Assembly: GCA_050954285.1 (NCBI GenBank)
Contig: JBPBPL010000011.1
Location: 62,001-126,000, forward strand
Direction of reading: 5' to 3'
From: Mucilaginibacter_A sp050954285
GTDB lineage: Bacteria; Bacteroidota; Bacteroidia; Sphingobacteriales; Sphingobacteriaceae
Length of the DNA stretch: 64,000 bases
In this document: one piece after another, positions 16,275 to 26,561 of the stretch
How positions within the stretch are numbered: the first letter of the stretch is position 1
Layout of the letters: every line of letters starts with the position of its first letter
Notes under the pieces: model-generated
The model's input: only the letters and a program-made list of their open reading frames with translations
Told to the model about the DNA's origin: nothing
Databases searched by the model: none
Program-made: the position numbers and the translations under genes

Positions 16275-16973
16275 GTGGCTAGATTAACAAAAAATCAAAA
16301 AGCAGCACTTTCCAAGGTTGAGGCAAACAAATTATATTCTTTACAGGAAGCTGCTTCTTTAGTGAAAGATATAACAACTACTAAATTTGATTCGTCAGTT
16401 GATATTGATGTTCGTTTGGGGGTTGATCCGCGTAAAGCTAATCAGATGGTTCGTGGTATTGCTACATTGCCTCATGGAACTGGTAAAACTGTTCGTGTTT
16501 TAGTTTTGTGTACTCCTGATAAGGAAGAAGAAGCTAAGGCTGCAGGTGCAGATTACGTAGGTTTGGATGAGTATATTACCAAGATCGAAGGTGGTTGGAC
16601 AGATGTTGACATCATTATTACTATGCCTAGTGTAATGGCAAAGGTTGGTAAACTTGGTCGTATTTTAGGTCCGCGTAATCTTATGCCAAACCCAAAATCA
16701 GGTACTGTAACCCCTGAAGTAGGAAAAGCTGTAACAGAAGTTAAAGCTGGAAAAATAGATTTTAAAGTAGATAAAACAGGTATTGTTCATGCTTCTATTG
16801 GAAAAGTTTCTTTCTCTCCAGAAAAGATTTTTGACAATGCGATGGAAATTATTCAAATAATTTCGAAATTAAAACCATCTTCAGCAAAAGGTACTTACTT
16901 TAAAAGTATCCACCTTTCTTCTACCATGTCTAAAGGTATAGAAATTGAAACTAAATCAGTAGCAGGTATTTAA
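16275..16973 (+). CDS. rplA: 50S ribosomal protein uL1
   Basis: A 232-residue L1 protein of the E-site stalk. Start codon is GTG, reading MARLTKNQKAAL. Family motifs seen: VDIDVRLGVDPRKANQMVRG, LGRILGPRNLMPNPKSGTV. The rplJ ATG follows two bases after its stop, so translation may be coupled. Confidence 0.97.
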   Translation: MARLTKNQKAALSKVEANKLYSLQEAASLVKDITTTKFDSSVDIDVRLGVDPRKANQMVRGIATLPHGTGKTVRVLVLCTPDKEEEAKAAGADYVGLDEYITKIEGGWTDVDIIITMPSVMAKVGKLGRILGPRNLMPNPKSGTVTPEVGKAVTEVKAGKIDFKVDKTGIVHASIGKVSFSPEKIFDNAMEIIQIISKLKPSSAKGTYFKSIHLSSTMSKGIEIETKSVAGI

Positions 16974-16975
16974 TC

Positions 16976-17494
16976 ATGAAGAAAGAAGACAAATACGAAG
17001 TAGTAAACGCACTTACTGAGCAAATAAAAGAGTACGGTAATTTTTATGTTACCGATACTTCAAATTTGACTGTAGCAAAAGTAAATGCTATTCGAAGAAA
17101 GTGTTTTGAAAGCGACATTAAAATTCAAGTAGCTAAGAATTCCCTGATAAAAAAGGCAGTGGAAGCAGTAGGAGGTGATTTTACCCCTATGTATGACGCG
17201 CTGAAAGGTTCATCTTCAATAATGTTCTCCAAATCGACTAATGCTCCGGCTAAACTGATTAAAGAACTTAGAAAATCTGGTGAAAAACCACTACTAAAAG
17301 TAGCATACATTCATTCATCATTTTTTATTGGCGATAATCAATTAGACACTTTGATTAATCTTAAATCAAAAGAACAACTGGTTGGTGACATTATTGGCTT
17401 ATTACAATCTCCTGCAAAAAATGTTGTTTCTGCACTTCAATCAGGTGGTAACAAATTATCAGGTATTCTAAAAACTTTAGAAAATAGAGGTTAA
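16976..17494 (+). CDS. rplJ: 50S ribosomal protein uL10
   Basis: A 172-residue protein forming the base of the L7/L12 stalk. The N-terminal RNA-binding domain shows FYVTDTSNLTVAKVNAIRRK; the C-terminal helix (LLQSPAKNVVSALQSGGNKL) binds L7/L12 dimers. It lies between rplA and rplL as usual. Confidence 0.96.
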   Translation: MKKEDKYEVVNALTEQIKEYGNFYVTDTSNLTVAKVNAIRRKCFESDIKIQVAKNSLIKKAVEAVGGDFTPMYDALKGSSSIMFSKSTNAPAKLIKELRKSGEKPLLKVAYIHSSFFIGDNQLDTLINLKSKEQLVGDIIGLLQSPAKNVVSALQSGGNKLSGILKTLENRG

Positions 17495-17551
17495 TCAGAC
17501 ACCTAAAAGTTCTGAAATCATTGTACAATTAAAGTATTAAAATTAAATAAA

Positions 17552-17932
17552 ATGGCAGATTTAAAGGCGTTTGCTGAGCAATTAGTAAACTTGACAGTAA
17601 AAGAAGTTAACGAGTTAGCTCAGATTTTAAAAGATGAATATGGTATCGAACCAGCTGCTGCAGCTGTTGCAGTTGCAGGTCCTGCTGCTGGCGGTGATGT
17701 TCCTGCTGCTGCAGAAGAAAAAACAGCTTTTGATGTTATTTTGAAAGAAGCTGGCGGTGCTAAATTAGCAGTAGTTAAATTAGTAAAAGACTTAACCGGT
17801 TTAGGTTTGAAAGAAGCTAAAGATTTAGTTGACGGCGCACCCAAAGAAGTGAAAACTGGTGTAACTAAAGAAGAAGCAGAATCACTTAAAAAACAATTAG
17901 AAGAAGCTGGAGCTGTAGTTGAGGTTAAATAA
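17552..17932 (+). CDS. rplL: 50S ribosomal protein bL12 (L7/L12)
   Basis: A 126-residue stalk protein: N-terminal dimerisation helices (ADLKAFAEQLVNLTVKEVNE), Ala/Gly-rich hinge (about 36-55) and the factor-binding C-terminal domain with KEAKDLVDGAPKEVK. Followed by a hairpin before rpoB. A TAAAAGAAG copy falls at 17598-17606. Confidence 0.97.
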   Translation: MADLKAFAEQLVNLTVKEVNELAQILKDEYGIEPAAAAVAVAGPAAGGDVPAAAEEKTAFDVILKEAGGAKLAVVKLVKDLTGLGLKEAKDLVDGAPKEVKTGVTKEEAESLKKQLEEAGAVVEVK

Positions 17933-17957
17933 CCCTACATTTTCTATTCATATTTAA

Positions 17958-17993
17958 AGACTCCGGCCTGATTTGGCCGGGGTCTATTGTTGT
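17958..17993 (+). terminator. Attenuator-like hairpin between rplL and rpoB
   Basis: AGACTCCGGCC (17958-17968) pairs with GGCCGGGGTCT (17975-17985), an 11-bp GC-rich stem with one G-T pair, then a broken T-tract. Partial termination here would lower rpoBC relative to ribosomal protein mRNA, as in other bacteria. Confidence 0.75.
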
Positions 17994-18081
17994 TTATAAC
18001 ACACCCATTTTTGTTTGAAGTTCAGGAAACAACTTTAATCAAACAAGTGAAAGTTTATTCATAAACTAAAAAATTAATCCC

Positions 18082-21000
18082 TTGGCAAACAAAAATAATC
18101 AAAGAGTAAACTTTGCAACCAGTAGGCACGTAATTGATTACCCTGACTTTCTGGATGTTCAGTTACAATCTTTTCAGGAATTTTTTCAATTAGAAACGAC
18201 TTCAGACAATCGCCATAAAGAAGGTTTGTTTAAAGTTTTTGCTGAAAATTTTCCTATTTCTGATTCCAGAAATATCTTCGTTTTAGAATTTCTGGATTAT
18301 TTTATTGATCCGCCACGATACGACATTCAAGAATGTATTGAACGTGGATTAACTTATAGTGTGCCTTTAAAGGCGAAGCTTCGTTTGTCATGCAATGATG
18401 AAGAACATGAAGATTTTGAAACAATTGTTCAAGATGTTTATTTGGGAACAATCCCTTATATGACTCCCAAGGGAACATTTGTAATCAATGGTGCAGAACG
18501 TGTAATTGTATCTCAGCTTCATCGTTCTCCTGGTGTATTTTTTGGCCAAAGTCGTCATACAAATGGAACAAAATTGTATTCTGCCCGTGTTATTCCATTT
18601 AAAGGATCATGGATTGAGTTTGCTACAGACGTTAATAACGTGATGTATGCTTACATTGACAGAAAGAAAAAGTTTCCTGTAACTACATTACTTCGTGCTA
18701 TCGGCTATGATTCTGATAAAGATATTTTAGAATTATTTGAGCTTGCTGATGAAGTAAAAGTTAGTAAATCAGGACTTAAAAAATTTATTGGTCGTAAATT
18801 GGCTGCAAGAGTTCTTAAAAAATGGGTTGAAGACTTTGTGGATGAAGATACAGGTGAGGTAGTTTCTATCGACCGTAATGAGATTATCCTTGAACGTGAA
18901 ACCATTTTGGAAGATGATCATATTGATATGATCATTGATGCTGGGGTGAAAAGTATTATTCTTAACAAAGAAGATGCTTCTACCAGTGGAGATTATACAA
19001 TTATATATAATACGTTACAGAAAGATACTTCCAATTCTGAAAAAGAAGCGGTTGAACATATATACAGACAGTTACGAAATGCGGAACCGCCTGATGAAGA
19101 AACAGCACGTGGTATTATTGATCGTTTGTTTTTTTCTGATAAAAGATATGATTTAGGAGATGTAGGCCGATATCGAATTAATCGTAAGTTAAAACTGGAC
19201 ACTTCTTATGAAACAAAAGTTTTAACAAAGCAAGACATTATTGCTATCGTAAAGTATCTAATCAAGCTGATAAATGTTAAAGCTGAAGTAGATGATATTG
19301 ACCACCTGTCCAATCGTCGTGTTCGTACTGTTGGTGAACAGTTATACGCACAATTTGGAGTTGGTTTAGCAAGAATGGCACGTACTATTCGGGAACGAAT
19401 GAATATTCGTGACAATGAAGTATTCACGCCTACAGATTTAATCAACGCTAGAACTTTGTCTTCTGTTATTAACTCGTTCTTTGGTACAAACCAATTATCG
19501 CAGTTCATGGATCAAACTAATCCATTAGCAGAGATTACGCACAAACGCCGTTTATCAGCGCTTGGGCCAGGTGGTTTATCAAGAGAGCGTGCAGGTTTTG
19601 AAGTTCGGGATGTGCATTACACGCACTACGGTCGTTTATGTACCATCGAAACACCGGAAGGACCAAACATTGGTTTAATTTCTTCACTTTGTGTACATGC
19701 TAAAATCAATAATTTAGGCTTTATCGAAACACCATATAAACGTGTGGTAAATGGAGTAGTATCTGTTGATGAACCCGTTATTTATTTGTCTGCAGAAGAT
19801 GAAGACGGAAAGACTATTGCTCAGGCAAACGCACATTATGATGATAAAGGTAATTTTGATACACCACGTGTAAAAGCCCGTTTTGAAGGCGATTTTCCAG
19901 TAATTGAACCGGAAAGGTTGGATTATATGGATATTGCTCCAAATCAAATCACGTCTATTGCAGCATCCTTAATTCCATTTTTGGAACATGATGATGCTAA
20001 CCGTGCTTTAATGGGTTCAAACATGCAACGCCAGGCAGTTCCACTTTTACGTCCGGAAGCTCCGATTGTAGGTACGGGTTTGGAAGGCCGTGTGGCTAAA
20101 GATTCCCGTACGTTGATCAATGCTGAAGGTGATGGTATAGTAGAATATGTTGATGCTAATGAAATCAAAATCAAATATGATCGCAACTATGATGACCGTT
20201 TGGTTTCATTTGAAGGTGATACGCAGACTTACCGTTTAATCAAGTTTAAAAAGACCAATCAAAGTACAACTATCAATTTAAAACCCATTGTTACGAAAGG
20301 ACAACGGGTTGAAAAGGGGCAAGTGCTTTGTGAAGGTTATGCAACTCAAGACGGCGAATTAGCATTGGGAAGGAATATGAAAGTTGCTTTCATGCCTTGG
20401 CAAGGTTACAACTTTGAAGATGCTATTGTAATTTCTGAACGTGTTGTTTCTCAAGACATTTTTACTTCTCTTCATATTGAAGAATTTGAATTGGAAGTAC
20501 GGGATACCAAACGTGGTGAGGAAGAGTTAACACCAGATATCCCAAATGTTTCTGAAGAAGCAACAAAAGATCTGGATGAAAATGGTATTATCCGAGTTGG
20601 TGCAGAAGTAAAAGAAGGCGATATATTAATTGGTAAGATTACTCCGAAAGGTGAATCTGATCCTTCACCAGAAGAAAAATTGTTACGTGCAATTTTTGGT
20701 GATAAAGCAGGTGACGTTAAAGATGCTTCTTTAAAAACGCCTCCTTCAATTACAGGCGTTGTGATTGATACCAAATTATTTTCTCGTGCTAAAAAGACTT
20801 CTAAAGCAGAAGAAAAAATAGCCTTGGAAAAATTGGACAACAAGCACGAAAAAAACATCAAGGACCTTAAAAATTCTTTGATTGAAAAGTTGTTTGAAAT
20901 TGTTAACGGCAAAACGTCACAAGGCGTTTTCAACGTTTACAAAGAATTGCTGGTTGCTAAAGGCGTTAAATTCACGCAGAAGATTTTGGTAGAGTTGGAT

Positions 21001-21885
21001 TATAACAATATCAACCCGACTAAATGGACTACTGATGATGATAAAAATGATATGATTAAACTACTTCTTCACAACTTTAATATTAAAGTGAATGAAGAAT
21101 TAGGTGCTTATCGTCGTGATAAATTTGCAATCAGTGTAGGTGATGAATTGCCTTCTGGTATTGTGCAGATGGCTAAAGTTTACATCGCTAAAAAACGTAA
21201 GTTAAAAGTAGGTGATAAAATGGCTGGCCGTCATGGTAATAAAGGCATTGTTGCACGTATTGTTCGTGATGAAGATATGCCGTTTTTAAGTGATGGAACG
21301 CCAGTTGATATTGTTTTGAATCCGCTTGGTGTACCCTCTAGGATGAACTTAGGGCAGATTTACGAAACTGTTTTAGGCTGGGCCGGAAAAGAACTGGGAA
21401 TGAAATTTGCCACTCCGATTTTTGATGGCGCAACTCATCAGGAAGTAGAAGAATGGGTAGCGAAAGCAAAAGTTCCGGCATCTGGAAGAACTTATTTATA
21501 TAATGGTTTAACCGGTGATCGTTTCGATCAGCAAACAACTGTGGGTATTATCTATATGTTGAAGTTAGGGCACATGGTTGATGATAAGATGCACGCGCGT
21601 TCTATCGGGCCATATTCTTTAATTACGCAGCAGCCTTTGGGTGGTAAAGCACAATTTGGTGGTCAGCGTTTTGGTGAGATGGAAGTTTGGGCTTTAGAAG
21701 CATTTGGCGCAGCTAATATTCTTCAGGAAATTCTTACCATCAAGTCCGATGATGTAGTTGGTCGTGCTAAAACGTACGAAGCGATTGTTAAAGGTGAAAA
21801 CTTGCCAACACCATCAGTTCCAGAATCTTTCAATGTATTGGTTCATGAATTGAGAGGTTTAGGCTTGGATATCACTTTAGAATAA
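18082..21885 (+). CDS. rpoB: DNA-directed RNA polymerase beta subunit
   Basis: A 1267-residue beta subunit, normal for Bacteroidota. Start codon is TTG, reading MANKNNQRVNFATSR, the family start. Visible landmarks: rifampicin pocket (FFGTNQLSQFMDQTNPL ... HKRRLSALGPGG, all usual rifampicin-contact residues wild type), GRNMKVAFMPWQGYNFEDA and C-terminal GGQRFGEMEVWALEAFGA. No TAAAAGAAG motif inside. Confidence 0.98.
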   Translation: MANKNNQRVNFATSRHVIDYPDFLDVQLQSFQEFFQLETTSDNRHKEGLFKVFAENFPISDSRNIFVLEFLDYFIDPPRYDIQECIERGLTYSVPLKAKLRLSCNDEEHEDFETIVQDVYLGTIPYMTPKGTFVINGAERVIVSQLHRSPGVFFGQSRHTNGTKLYSARVIPFKGSWIEFATDVNNVMYAYIDRKKKFPVTTLLRAIGYDSDKDILELFELADEVKVSKSGLKKFIGRKLAARVLKKWVEDFVDEDTGEVVSIDRNEIILERETILEDDHIDMIIDAGVKSIILNKEDASTSGDYTIIYNTLQKDTSNSEKEAVEHIYRQLRNAEPPDEETARGIIDRLFFSDKRYDLGDVGRYRINRKLKLDTSYETKVLTKQDIIAIVKYLIKLINVKAEVDDIDHLSNRRVRTVGEQLYAQFGVGLARMARTIRERMNIRDNEVFTPTDLINARTLSSVINSFFGTNQLSQFMDQTNPLAEITHKRRLSALGPGGLSRERAGFEVRDVHYTHYGRLCTIETPEGPNIGLISSLCVHAKINNLGFIETPYKRVVNGVVSVDEPVIYLSAEDEDGKTIAQANAHYDDKGNFDTPRVKARFEGDFPVIEPERLDYMDIAPNQITSIAASLIPFLEHDDANRALMGSNMQRQAVPLLRPEAPIVGTGLEGRVAKDSRTLINAEGDGIVEYVDANEIKIKYDRNYDDRLVSFEGDTQTYRLIKFKKTNQSTTINLKPIVTKGQRVEKGQVLCEGYATQDGELALGRNMKVAFMPWQGYNFEDAIVISERVVSQDIFTSLHIEEFELEVRDTKRGEEELTPDIPNVSEEATKDLDENGIIRVGAEVKEGDILIGKITPKGESDPSPEEKLLRAIFGDKAGDVKDASLKTPPSITGVVIDTKLFSRAKKTSKAEEKIALEKLDNKHEKNIKDLKNSLIEKLFEIVNGKTSQGVFNVYKELLVAKGVKFTQKILVELDYNNINPTKWTTDDDKNDMIKLLLHNFNIKVNEELGAYRRDKFAISVGDELPSGIVQMAKVYIAKKRKLKVGDKMAGRHGNKGIVARIVRDEDMPFLSDGTPVDIVLNPLGVPSRMNLGQIYETVLGWAGKELGMKFATPIFDGATHQEVEEWVAKAKVPASGRTYLYNGLTGDRFDQQTTVGIIYMLKLGHMVDDKMHARSIGPYSLITQQPLGGKAQFGGQRFGEMEVWALEAFGAANILQEILTIKSDDVVGRAKTYEAIVKGENLPTPSVPESFNVLVHELRGLGLDITLE

Positions 21886-21963
21886 GTTCTAAAAGATAAG
21901 GATTGAGTGGTAAAACCTGCTTTTATCACTCATTACTATAACTATTATCTACAGCTGATTTGC

Positions 21964-22050
21964 AGTGCTTCTTTTACCATGCTAAAATTGAAGTCTATTT
22001 TGCTAAAAAGTAGAATTAGGAAGATCAAATTTAGTCGATAAAAGAAGCAT
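21964..22050. repeat. Inverted TAAAAGAAG motif pair between rpoB and rpoC
   Basis: GTGCTTCTTTTACC at the left and TCGATAAAAGAAGCAT at the right face each other across about 60 bases. They fill most of the 199-base rpoB-rpoC gap, an unusual place because these two genes must be made in equal amounts. Confidence 0.7.
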
Positions 22051-22084
22051 TACTTATTCAGTTCTTAAAATTAAAAAAAGAACT

Positions 22085-25000
22085 ATGTCGTATAAAAAGG
22101 ATAATAAAATCAAAAGTAATTTTACTACAATTACGATCAGTTTGGCTTCTCCTGAATCCATACTGGAACGTTCAAGCGGTGAAGTTTTAAAACCCGAAAC
22201 GATTAATTACAGAACTTATAAACCGGAACGTGATGGTTTATTTTGTGAGCGTATTTTTGGTCCGGTGAAGGATTACGAATGTCATTGCGGGAAATACAAA
22301 CGTATCCGTTATAAAGGAATTGTTTGTGATCGTTGTGGTGTAGAAGTTACAGAGAAGAAAGTACGTCGTGAGCGCATGGGACACATTAATTTGGTTGTTC
22401 CTGTTGCACATATTTGGTATTTTCGTTCATTACCGAACAAAATTGGTTATTTGTTAGGTCTTCCAACCAAAAAGTTGGACTTGATTATTTATTACGAACG
22501 TTATGTAGTAATAAAACCAGGTATAAAAGAAGCAGACGGAATTTCTAAAATGGATTTTCTGACGGAAGAAGAGTATCTGGATATTTTGGATACACTTCCA
22601 AAAGAAAATCAGTATTTGGACGATAAAGATCCTCAGAAATTCATTGCTAAAATGGGTGCTGAAGCTCTGGAAGAATTGTTGAAGAACTTGGACTTGGATC
22701 AATTATCTTATGATCTTCGTCACCAGGCAGCAAACGAAACTTCTCAGCAACGTAAAAATGAAGCTTTAAAACGTTTGCAAGTTGTTGAAGCTTTCCGTGA
22801 TTCTAAAAATAGGATTGAAAACAATCCAGAGTGGATGATTGTAAAAATCGTTCCCGTTATTCCACCGGAATTACGTCCATTGGTTCCATTGGAAGGTGGC
22901 CGTTTTGCGACTTCTGATTTGAACGATTTATATCGCCGAGTAATTATTCGGAACAATCGTTTAAAAAGATTAATCGAAATTAAAGCACCGGAAGTAATTC
23001 TTCGTAATGAAAAACGCATGCTTCAGGAAGCAGTAGATTCTTTGTTTGACAATTCACGTAAAGTAAATGCAGTTAAAACAGAGGGCAACCGTGCTTTAAA
23101 ATCATTATCAGATATATTAAAAGGTAAACAAGGTCGTTTCCGTCAGAACTTATTAGGAAAGCGTGTTGATTATTCAGCGCGTTCTGTAATTGTTGTTGGA
23201 CCGAACCTGAAATTGCATGAGTGCGGTTTACCAAAAGACATGGCTGCTGAGCTTTTCAAACCATTTATCATTCGCAAGATGATTGAAAGAGGGATTGTAA
23301 AAACAGTAAAATCAGCCAAAAAAATTGTTGACCGTAAAGATCCTATTGTTTGGGATATTTTGGAAAACGTATTGAAAGGACACCCGGTATTGTTAAATCG
23401 TGCGCCAACGCTGCACCGTTTGGGTATCCAATCCTTCCAACCAAAATTGATTGAAGGAAAAGCTATCCAGCTTCACCCTTTGACATGTACTGCTTTTAAC
23501 GCGGATTTTGACGGTGACCAGATGGCTGTACACGTACCACTCGGACATGCTGCTATTTTGGAAGCCCAGATTCTGATGTTGGCTTCACATAATATCTTGA
23601 ATCCTGCTAACGGAACACCAATTACTGTACCTTCTCAGGATATGGTTTTGGGTCTTTATTATATTACTAAAGGCCGTAAAACTGATGCTGATCGTGTAGT
23701 AAAAGGTGAAGGTTTAACTTTTTATTCTGCCGAAGAAGTAATTATTGCCTATAATGAGAAAAAGCTTGATTTACATGCTTTCATCAAAGTAAAAGCTAAA
23801 GCTAAAGGCAGTGATGGTTTGATTACAAGCCAAATTATTGATACTACTGTGGGCCGTGTATTGTTTAATCAGCATGTGCCGGAAGAAGTAGGTTATATTA
23901 ATGAGTTGCTTACCAAAAAATCACTTCGTGATATTATTGGTGAAGTTGTAAAAAATACGGGTATGGCTCGTGCCGCTCAGTTTTTAGATGAAATCAAGGA
24001 ATTAGGTTTCCAAATGGCTTTTCGTGGAGGTTTGTCCTTCAACTTGCAGGATTTGAATATTCCTGCCGAAAAAGTTACTTTAATTGCTCAGGCTTCAAAA
24101 GAAGTTGAAGACGTGATGAATAACTATAATATGGGATTCATTACTAACAACGAGCGTTACAATCAAATTATTGACATCTGGACACGTATCAATAATCGTT
24201 TGACAGCCAATGTAATGGAAATCTTGTCTAATGATAATCAGGGCTTCAACTCTGTTTATATGATGCTTGATTCTGGTGCTCGTGGTTCTAAAGAGCAAAT
24301 TCGTCAGCTGTGCGGTATGCGTGGTTTGATGGCTAAGCCTCAGAAATCAGGGTCTGGTGGTGAGATTATTGAAAATCCAATCTTGTCTAATTTCAAAGAA
24401 GGTCTGTCAGTATTAGAATACTTTATTTCTACTCACGGTGCTCGTAAAGGTTTGGCAGATACAGCATTGAAAACTGCTGATGCTGGTTATCTTACACGTC
24501 GTTTGCATGATGTTGCGCAGGATATGATTGTTGGAGAAACAGATTGTGGTACTTTAAGAGGAATCTATACAACAGCTTTAAAAGACAACGAAGATGTTGT
24601 TGAACCACTTTACGATCGTATTCTTGGACGTACAACTTTAAGTGACGTTCATGATCCTTTAACCAATGAATTATTGTTGGAAGCAGGAAATGATATTACA
24701 GAAGAAATTGCGAGACGAATTGAAAATTCTCCTTTAGAAGGTATTGAAATCCGTTCTGTATTAACTTGTGAGGCAAAAAGAGGTGTATGTGCTTTATGTT
24801 ACGGCCGTAACTTGGCAAGTGGTAAACGTGTTCAACGCGGTGAAGCCGTTGGTGTTATTGCAGCACAATCAATCGGCGAGCCGGGAACACAGTTAACTTT
24901 ACGTACATTCCACGTTGGTGGTACAGCTTCTAACATTGCTGCCGAGTCTCAGATCAACGCCAAATTTGATGGTATTATCGAATTTGAAAATGTGAGAACT

Positions 25001-26371
25001 GTTCATTATAAAACAGAAGAAGGTGAAGTCGATGTTGTTTTAGGTCGTTCTGGAGAATTCAGGATTATCGAAAAAGATACGAATAAAGTGATCATGACAA
25101 ATAATATTCCTTATGGTTCTTATTTGTACATTCAGGATAATACGCAAATATCTAAAGGAGATCGTATCTGTTCATGGGATCCGTATAATGCGGTAATCAT
25201 TTCTGAATTTGCAGGTAAAACTCAGTTTGAAGCAGTTCAGGAAGGAATTACTTTCCGTGAAGAATCTGATGAACAAACTGGTCACCGTGAAAAAGTAATT
25301 ATAGATACTCGTGATAAAGCTAAAAATCCCGTTATACAAATTATCGATAGTGGCAAAAATGTAATTAAAGGTTACAATATTCCTGTAGGCGCACACATCG
25401 CTGTTGATGAAGGTGAGAAAGTTCAAACAGGACAAGTAATTGCTAAAATTCCTCGTTCAACCGGAAAAACCCGAGACATTACAGGTGGTTTACCAAGGGT
25501 GACTGAGTTATTTGAAGCACGTAATCCTTCAAATCCTGCTGTCGTTACGGAGATTGATGGTGTAGTTACTTTAGGCGGAATTAAAAGAGGAAACCGGGAA
25601 ATTACAATTGAATCCAAAGATGGGCAGGTTAAAAAATACTTGGTGCCTTTATCTAAACACATTTTAGTTCAGGATAATGACTTTATTAAAGCTGGTATGC
25701 CATTATCTGACGGATCAATTTCTCCGGCTGATATTTTGTCTATCAAAGGGCCAGCTGCGGTTCAGGAATATTTAGTTAATGGGATCCAAGAAGTTTATCG
25801 TTTACAAGGTGTAAAAATTAATGATAAACACTTTGAGGTGATCGTGCACCAAATGATGCAAAAGGTAACAATTGAAGATGCCGGTGATACCCGTTTCTTG
25901 GAAAGAGAAGCAGTTGACAGATGGGATTTCATGTTGGAAAATGACGAAATTTACGATAAGAAAGTAGTTGTTGACCCAGGAAGTTCTAACAATATGAAAC
26001 CTGGCCAAATTATTTCTGTTCGTAAATTGCGAGATGAAAACTCCATTCTAAAACGTAAAGATTTGAAACTGGTTGAAGCTCGTGATGCAATTGCTGCTAC
26101 TTCCAGCCAAATGTTACAAGGTATTACCAGAGCTTCATTAGGCACTAAATCGTTTATTTCAGCTGCATCCTTCCAGGAAACAACCAAAGTATTAAACGAA
26201 GCTGCCATTGCAGGTAAACGTGATAAAATGCTTGGACTGAAAGAAAACGTGATTGTTGGCCACTTAATTCCATCAGGAACTGGTTTGCGTGCGTATGATA
26301 ATGTTCGGGTGGGTTCTCAGGAAGAATTTGACCGTTTGTTAGCATCTAAATCGGAAGAAGTAGAAGCTTAA
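22085..26371 (+). CDS. rpoC: DNA-directed RNA polymerase beta' subunit
   Basis: A 1428-residue beta' subunit. The N-terminal zinc finger (CHCGKYKRIRYKGIVCDRCG), the catalytic Mg-binding motif NADFDGDQM, the bridge-helix/trigger-loop region and the second zinc site (CEAKRGVCALCYG) are all present. It ends with SEEVEA and a strong terminator. One TAAAAGAAG copy at 22524. Confidence 0.98.
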   Translation: MSYKKDNKIKSNFTTITISLASPESILERSSGEVLKPETINYRTYKPERDGLFCERIFGPVKDYECHCGKYKRIRYKGIVCDRCGVEVTEKKVRRERMGHINLVVPVAHIWYFRSLPNKIGYLLGLPTKKLDLIIYYERYVVIKPGIKEADGISKMDFLTEEEYLDILDTLPKENQYLDDKDPQKFIAKMGAEALEELLKNLDLDQLSYDLRHQAANETSQQRKNEALKRLQVVEAFRDSKNRIENNPEWMIVKIVPVIPPELRPLVPLEGGRFATSDLNDLYRRVIIRNNRLKRLIEIKAPEVILRNEKRMLQEAVDSLFDNSRKVNAVKTEGNRALKSLSDILKGKQGRFRQNLLGKRVDYSARSVIVVGPNLKLHECGLPKDMAAELFKPFIIRKMIERGIVKTVKSAKKIVDRKDPIVWDILENVLKGHPVLLNRAPTLHRLGIQSFQPKLIEGKAIQLHPLTCTAFNADFDGDQMAVHVPLGHAAILEAQILMLASHNILNPANGTPITVPSQDMVLGLYYITKGRKTDADRVVKGEGLTFYSAEEVIIAYNEKKLDLHAFIKVKAKAKGSDGLITSQIIDTTVGRVLFNQHVPEEVGYINELLTKKSLRDIIGEVVKNTGMARAAQFLDEIKELGFQMAFRGGLSFNLQDLNIPAEKVTLIAQASKEVEDVMNNYNMGFITNNERYNQIIDIWTRINNRLTANVMEILSNDNQGFNSVYMMLDSGARGSKEQIRQLCGMRGLMAKPQKSGSGGEIIENPILSNFKEGLSVLEYFISTHGARKGLADTALKTADAGYLTRRLHDVAQDMIVGETDCGTLRGIYTTALKDNEDVVEPLYDRILGRTTLSDVHDPLTNELLLEAGNDITEEIARRIENSPLEGIEIRSVLTCEAKRGVCALCYGRNLASGKRVQRGEAVGVIAAQSIGEPGTQLTLRTFHVGGTASNIAAESQINAKFDGIIEFENVRTVHYKTEEGEVDVVLGRSGEFRIIEKDTNKVIMTNNIPYGSYLYIQDNTQISKGDRICSWDPYNAVIISEFAGKTQFEAVQEGITFREESDEQTGHREKVIIDTRDKAKNPVIQIIDSGKNVIKGYNIPVGAHIAVDEGEKVQTGQVIAKIPRSTGKTRDITGGLPRVTELFEARNPSNPAVVTEIDGVVTLGGIKRGNREITIESKDGQVKKYLVPLSKHILVQDNDFIKAGMPLSDGSISPADILSIKGPAAVQEYLVNGIQEVYRLQGVKINDKHFEVIVHQMMQKVTIEDAGDTRFLEREAVDRWDFMLENDEIYDKKVVVDPGSSNNMKPGQIISVRKLRDENSILKRKDLKLVEARDAIAATSSQMLQGITRASLGTKSFISAASFQETTKVLNEAAIAGKRDKMLGLKENVIVGHLIPSGTGLRAYDNVRVGSQEEFDRLLASKSEEVEA

Positions 26372-26390
26372 GCTTTAAGCTAATATTATT

Positions 26391-26423
26391 AAGCCCGGCA
26401 TTTTCTAATGTCCGGGCTTTTTT
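26391..26423 (+). terminator. Rho-independent terminator of rpoBC
   Basis: AAGCCCGGCA and TGTCCGGGCTT form a GC-rich stem with a one-base bulge, followed by a run of T. Confidence 0.9.
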
Positions 26424-26428
26424 GTGTG

Positions 26429-26481
26429 CTAAAAGAAGTACTTTAAATTGACCTTAAATTTATATCGATAAAAAAAGTATC
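26429..26481 (+). repeat. Two direct partial copies of the TAAAAGAAG motif
   Basis: CTAAAAGAAGTAC at 26429-26441 and a damaged TCGATAAAAAAAGTAT at 26466-26481 lie in the same orientation after the rpoC terminator. The rest of the gap to glf is AT-rich with no gene. Confidence 0.55.
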
Positions 26482-26561
26482 TGCCTAATAACTTAAATTA
26501 TAATTACAGTATGGAAAATTTGCTAAAAATTTACACTTTTACAGAATAGAAAATTTAATTT

